From contig BTRK01000005.1 in assembly GCA_036245805.1 (NCBI GenBank), positions 17,150,984 to 17,214,983 on the forward strand: 64,000 nt of DNA. The letters run 5' to 3'. The stretch is from Pristionchus mayeri (taxonomy: Eukaryota; Nematoda; Chromadorea; Rhabditida; Neodiplogasteridae). A model generated the notes under the pieces. That model saw only the letters and a list, made by a program, of their open reading frames with translations, was not told where the DNA came from and ran no database searches. The position numbers and the translations under genes were made by a program. Positions 59,772 through 64,000 of the stretch are shown in pieces; within the stretch, counting starts at the first letter, position 1; the number at the start of each line of letters is the position of its first letter.

Positions 59772-61179
59772 GAGACCGTCCACCAGAGAACGTAATAACT
59801 GTGCAGGGGTTCACGGATGGCCAAAAATTCGATAAATCTCAAACTTTTTTTCTGAAGTGTGGGTACCGAGTGCTGATTGATGGCCGCAATGACTAAGGCT
59901 AGGGGTCGATTTTGAAAAAGTTACAGGTACTCCCCATTTTGGAGGTCGAAAAAGTCGATATCTCAGAATGACACGTGATATAGATTTTCTGATGTATTTC
60001 CACGCGTAGAAAACGAATTTCGACATCTGAGTGCGAGAAAATGCGAAATAAAAAAGTTTAGCCCGAAAAACCACTTTTTCGACAAAATATTCGAGCATAT
60101 CGATCTAAAAATGTCCGAGGTGCACATTCTCGATATGATTTTCGGAATCTACGCTAAAAGTTATTTCTAAGGTGAAAATTTAAAATTAAAAAAAAAGACG
60201 TGATATTATCATCCAAATTATGAAAAATACGTCAAATTGCTGAACATGGGTTCGCATGGCCCCGAAAATTTTCGCCCTCTATAGCTCTACTGGTATAAAA
60301 ACAATTATTTATGCCTTAAACAATCATTTGAAACAACTTTTAGCTGGCAAAGTCATATAGAACATAAATTTGAAGAAGTCAAAAAATCAAAAAAATCGAA
60401 AAATGTTCAAAATTGATCTTGGCCAAAATGATGTCAAACGTACATTTCATGAACTCTAACATGAAAATTCGGTTTCTACGTATTGAAAAATGTCGGAAAA
60501 CCTCTTTTATTTATAATTTTTAAAAATTGATATTTTTGGCCCTCGAATAGAGGCTGAAAAAATGAAATTTCAGATTTGTGATTTTCTCGCTTTTTCGAAG
60601 TAGAAACATGATTGAAATTATTGTATGAGACATAACGAATTGTTTTTAGACCAGTAGAGCTATAGGGGGCGAAAATTTTCGGGGCCATGCGAACCCATGT
60701 TCAGCAATTTGACGTATTTTTCATAATTTGGATGATAATATCACAAAAGTCTATTTTTTTAAAAATCTTAAATTTTCACCTTAGACATAACTTTTGGCGT
60801 AGATTCCGAAAATCATACCGAGAATGTGCACCTCGGACATTTTTAGATCGAAATGCTCGAATATTTTGTCGAAAAAGTGGTTTTTCAGGCTAAACTTTTT
60901 TTTCGCATTTTCTCGCACTCAGATGTCGAAATTCGTTTTCTACGCGTGGAAATACATCAGAAAATCTATATCACGTGCCATTCTGAGGTATCGACTTTTT
61001 CGACCTCCAAAATGGGGAGTACCTGTAACTTTTTCAAAATCGACCCCTAGCCTTAGTCATTGCGGCCGTCATTCAGCACGTCATTCAGCACACGGTACCC
61101 ACACTTCAGAAAAAAAGTTTGAGATTTATCGAATTTTTGGCCATCCGTGGACCTGTTACGTTCTCTGGTGGACGGTCTC
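59772..61179. mobile_element. 1.4-kb palindrome with TTAA target duplication
   Basis: Flanked by TTAA at 59768-59771 and 61180-61183; ends GAGACCGTCCACCAGAGAAC. Arms of about 520 bp are inverted copies, spacer about 350 bp. No coding frame of its own. TTAA duplication is used by piggyBac and Kolobok elements, so this may be a non-autonomous passenger of either. Confidence 0.88.
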
Positions 61180-61189
61180 TTAAAATTAT

Positions 61190-61770
61190 TAGAAGTATGA
61201 CGTGCGAAATCAAAAATATCATACATTCAAACTGCACGTTCCGATGTCTAATTTGACTGTGGCGATAATTTGATTACAAATAATAATCCTTTGTCCACTC
61301 TCCTCAACCTCATTTTTCATTTCATTTCTCTACTAGTCACTCTCGGGGATCGGGCGAATCGATGGAGGGGGTGAGAATCTCTTTTAAATTACTATGCATT
61401 ACCCCGAATCTTACGTCGATATTTAGATCGTTTTTATTGAAGTTGTTCCATTAATTATTCTGATATTGGACTTTTGAAAACATCATTTCATTTCCTATGA
61501 AGACCAGGTATTGTAGTGGTCTATGGCGCGCCCTCACATTCCCTCCCACCCGGGTTCGATGCCCGATCGCGGCAACGGCTCCACCCCACCAAGGCGCCTA
61601 CATATTGGGGATGGGGAATAGGTTGTCATGACTAGATCACGCAGGTAAATAAGTCTGGAGAAGGGTGGGAACGACTGAATCCGCCCAAATTGACACAGAC
61701 TTAGCAGTGTTCTCCCGCGAGCCCAGTCTCGAATACGGATGCACTTACTTTCTAGGTCACCTGATAGTTC
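61190..61770. other. Gap with a tRNA-derived SINE-like sequence
   Basis: About 61510-61585 has GTAGTGGTCTATGG, A-box-like, and GGGTTCGATGCCC, B-box-like, at roughly tRNA spacing, but no cloverleaf. Likely a tRNA-derived repeat. Rest of the gap shows no gene. Confidence 0.35.
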
Positions 61771-61778
61771 TCGTCAAG

Positions 61779-62290
61779 GCGGCAGGGAAATCGTCTAAGC
61801 GCGTCGCTAGACAAAAGCCCGCTGAAGCCGCCAAGGTTGATAAGGTACGTTTGTTACTCCAATCTATGCATAGTGAAAAAAAAGTTTTCAGCCAGGAGAA
61901 AAATCGCCCGTTCCTCCACGCAAACCTCCCGTTGAACTCAAATCGCCCATCGATGCCCCAAAGGTTGAAGCAGTTCACTTATTTCTCATGGATAATTGAG
62001 CACTATTTGCTTCATAATTACATAATTTTATCTGCAGGGAACAGATTCGACCATTTCTCCAGCAGCCCAATCGCCTATTACGAAGGTTAGGAAAATGACA
62101 CCATCTCGACGAAAATTGCTAGCATTTACCATCCCTTCCTTCATTCTCATCCATTTAGTGCTAGTTCATGACCTCTAAGATGCTCAATGAATATAAGTTA
62201 AGTAATTAGCTATAATTACAGGCGGCTGATAAGGCTCCCGTACTCGATCCGAAATCACCCCTGGACGCCTCGAAGAAAGGAGGAGGGTAA
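61779..62290 (+). CDS. Small basic KSP/proline-rich protein, 3' exons
   Basis: Four phase-0 exons with good splice sites: 61779-61844 (AAGKSSKRVARQKPAEAAKV), 61892-61963 (PGEKSPVPPRKPPVELKSPI), 62038-62085 (GTDSTISPAAQSPITK) and 62222-62290 (AADKAPVLDPKSPLDASKKG, then GG-stop). Repeated KSP/SP motifs are possible proline-directed kinase sites. No fold or family recognised; the 5' end is not identified (the frame is open upstream to about 61665). Confidence 0.5.
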
Positions 62291-63500
62291 TAATAAGGTA
62301 ATAATAATATCTTCGCCTAAGGTAATAATAATATCTTCGCCCGAGGCGCGACGATACCATGAATACATTAATTTGAAAGGTGAAGGAATGCATTGAAATC
62401 TTAAGGAAATCGCTACGATTTAGCTCTTCCTCACGCCTTTCTTCATTCTAAATCGTTCAGTGTTTATTGATGCATGGCGTTTTACCGCCAAAAGTCGTCC
62501 GAAAATTATTGAGGGGAACCAGGCCCGTTTCCTGAATTGTGGAAATTTGCCAAGAGTTAGCAAACCGTAAACACACTCAAATTCTATTACCGTAGTTCTT
62601 GCAGTTCTCTCTCTTTCTCTGTCATCTCTAACTCTCGCTATTCCCCTGTAGAACGCAGTGTTCAATTAATATATCACGCCTCTCACGAGAGATTTAGGAT
62701 AAATCAGTGATATCGTGGTACAATCTGGAAAAGCGAATTTGGGTATTTAGATGATCTAGGGGTTTCTGAGTCGGATTCCGGGCAAAACGGCTTCCCATAT
62801 TCATCAGCGGCTGCAGCACCTTGCTGCAGAAATTTCAGACTCTCGCTTTGGAGGCTATAAACGAAAAACAGTGAAAATGTGCAGTATTCCCCCCGTTTGC
62901 ACTGCGTGCAAAGGCGATAAGTTGTTTCTTTTCGAATCGCGTCGACCAGGGTTCGACTTCAGGTCGGTGCAAATTTTTTTTGCCTTTATTTCTTCATCAT
63001 TTAACAGTGTTCGCATGCTCAAATATTCCTTCTAATTGCTCAGTTTTATCCACTCACTCATCAAACCACGAAACCGCCCAATCAGTTCATTCTGAATTAG
63101 CATATACTCGACAAGAAGGCATAGAGAAATTCATAATTACCATGGAAAGAATGAAGAAAATCAGGCAAATAGTTTTGCACCGACCAGGAGTCGAACCCTG
63201 GTCGACGCGATTCGAAATGAAAAAGCTTACCGCCTTTGCACGCAGTGCAGACGGGGGAATACAGCACAGTTTTACTGTTTTTCGTTTATAAACCTATTTA
63301 CAGGGTGCGAAATAATTACCCGGACAAATTTCAACATTCTTTCGACCCGTTGCCCAATCGATGCGCGCGATCCCTATTGCATCATCATGATGAGTGGTCA
63401 TTGATCTCTCACTACTCAAGGTTTCATGCCAGTTAGTCAAGTATTCTACTAATGACGATGTCTAGTCTCTTCAAACCCGCATTCCCTACCTATACAAGGA
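62291..63500. other. Gene-free region with an inverted pair of tRNA-like repeats
   Basis: Contains a small duplicated TAATAATAATATCTTCGCC (62296-62345) and the inverted pair at 62855-63300. No coding exon supported. Confidence 0.4.
62855..63300. repeat. Inverted pair of Pol III-like units
   Basis: Unit A (plus, about 62855-62985) and unit B (minus, about 63165-63300) share ATAAACGAAAAACAGT, GTATTCCCCCG, then TGCACTGCGTGCAAAGGCG and a tRNA-like end CGACCAGGGTTCGACT..CGGTGCA. Unit B has a perfect B-box GGTTCGACTCC; the ends TGCACTG and CGGTGCA can pair over seven bases. The middle does not form a normal anticodon arm, so this is tRNA-like rather than a tRNA. Confidence 0.55.
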
Positions 63501-63543
63501 CTATGCAACATCGCTCATCGACTCGGCTTTCACAAGTCGACTG

Positions 63544-63730
63544 CTTCCCAAACCGTTATTATTTACCGAAGGCTTGATACTGAACAGGGTCGTCCGGGTG
63601 AGGGAAATCGGTCTCTGTTTCCACCACCAGGAACTTAGAGCGCATCCGAAATAGGTGTGCTTCGAAACCGCATTCAGATGGATTAGAATCTCGATAGCTC
63701 GAGCGCATCTGTTCCTGGTCTTCTCATGTC
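63544..63730 (-). CDS. Terminal exon of an unrecognised gene
   Basis: On the minus strand about 62 codons read DQEQMRSSYRDSNPSECGFE then FLVVETETDFPHPDDPVQYQ and end AFGK-stop, with mixed, natural-looking composition. A competing frame (63501-63866, 121 codons, MHQQFTVSFSAEL...) overlaps it; I favour the former because of residue composition. The gene would start to the right, possibly outside the window. No family recognised. Confidence 0.3.
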
Positions 63731-64000
63731 CCAGTTGACTCTTCGCCCTTACACCCGCATTAAGTTGCACGAACTGGAGAAGCATAGGATCAATAGGATC
63801 AATAGGATAAAGCTCCGCGGAGAAAGATACCGTAAACTGTTGGTGCATAGTGCTAGGTCCGCACACTTTTGTTAGTTGTTCAGCGATACAAATATATTTA
63901 CCGTCAAAGGCAAGCTGAATATCAAAACATCATAATCACTGCCTCCGATCCTGAATAATCCAAACACAGTTGTGGAATTACTGGTTCTCCAATCATCCCC

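Overview
The window reads as eukaryotic and nematode. Genes are split into many small exons with GTAAG/GTGAG donors and TTTCAG acceptors, many introns are about 43-60 nt, and several start codons sit directly behind a TTTCAG acceptor, as expected for trans-splicing. The mix of families (a KGB-1-type MAP kinase, an ADAM10-like protease, separase, a divergent F-box protein of the kind expanded in diplogastrids, histidine acid phosphatase) makes a Pristionchus-like diplogastrid the best guess. That is inference, not proof.

Layout. 1-2475 (minus): histidine acid phosphatase, running off the left edge. 3982-11430: the most striking object, 48 head-to-tail copies of a 157-bp unit, each carrying one 72-nt tRNA-Thr(CGU) gene on the minus strand; a 49th copy stands alone at 13222-13293. 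11.6-14.2 kb: gene debris (a CK1/TTBK-type kinase fragment and a broken rps-17 5' end). 14.4-18.0 kb (minus): a THAP plus DDE transposase of Kolobok type, with a P2X7-intracellular-domain-like gene immediately upstream. 20.2-21.8 kb (plus): F-box protein. 22-27.6 kb: two long foldback repeats around a 5'-truncated RTE-type LINE with a clear 12-bp target-site duplication. 27.9-31 kb (minus): a protein with beta-trefoil/fascin-like repeats. 31.6-32.4 and 38.8-39.2 kb: dead eIF5A exons. 32.7-38.3 kb (minus): an ADAM10-like metalloprotease whose intron holds a nearly full-length RTE LINE lacking its FADD box. 39.4-42.0 kb (plus): a KGB-1/JNK-like kinase. 42.3-43.8 kb (minus): a complete divergent eIF5A gene with a 1-kb palindrome inserted at its start codon. 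45.3-46.5 kb (plus) and 58.0-59.2 kb (minus): two intact, inverted paralogues of a DPPY methyltransferase. 46.9-55.7 kb (minus): separase. 57.4-63.9 kb: an EF-hand fragment, a TTAA-flanked palindrome, tRNA-like repeats, a small KSP-rich gene and an unrecognised terminal exon.

Themes. There is no operon-like pathway here. Host genes (separase, eIF5A, phosphatase, ADAM, methyltransferases) sit in a landscape rebuilt by tandem amplification (the tRNA array), by foldback DNA elements with 8-bp or TTAA target duplications placed in introns or at gene starts, and by LINE insertions. Exon coordinates were read by eye from splice consensus and protein similarity recalled from family knowledge; boundaries of single exons may be off by a few codons.
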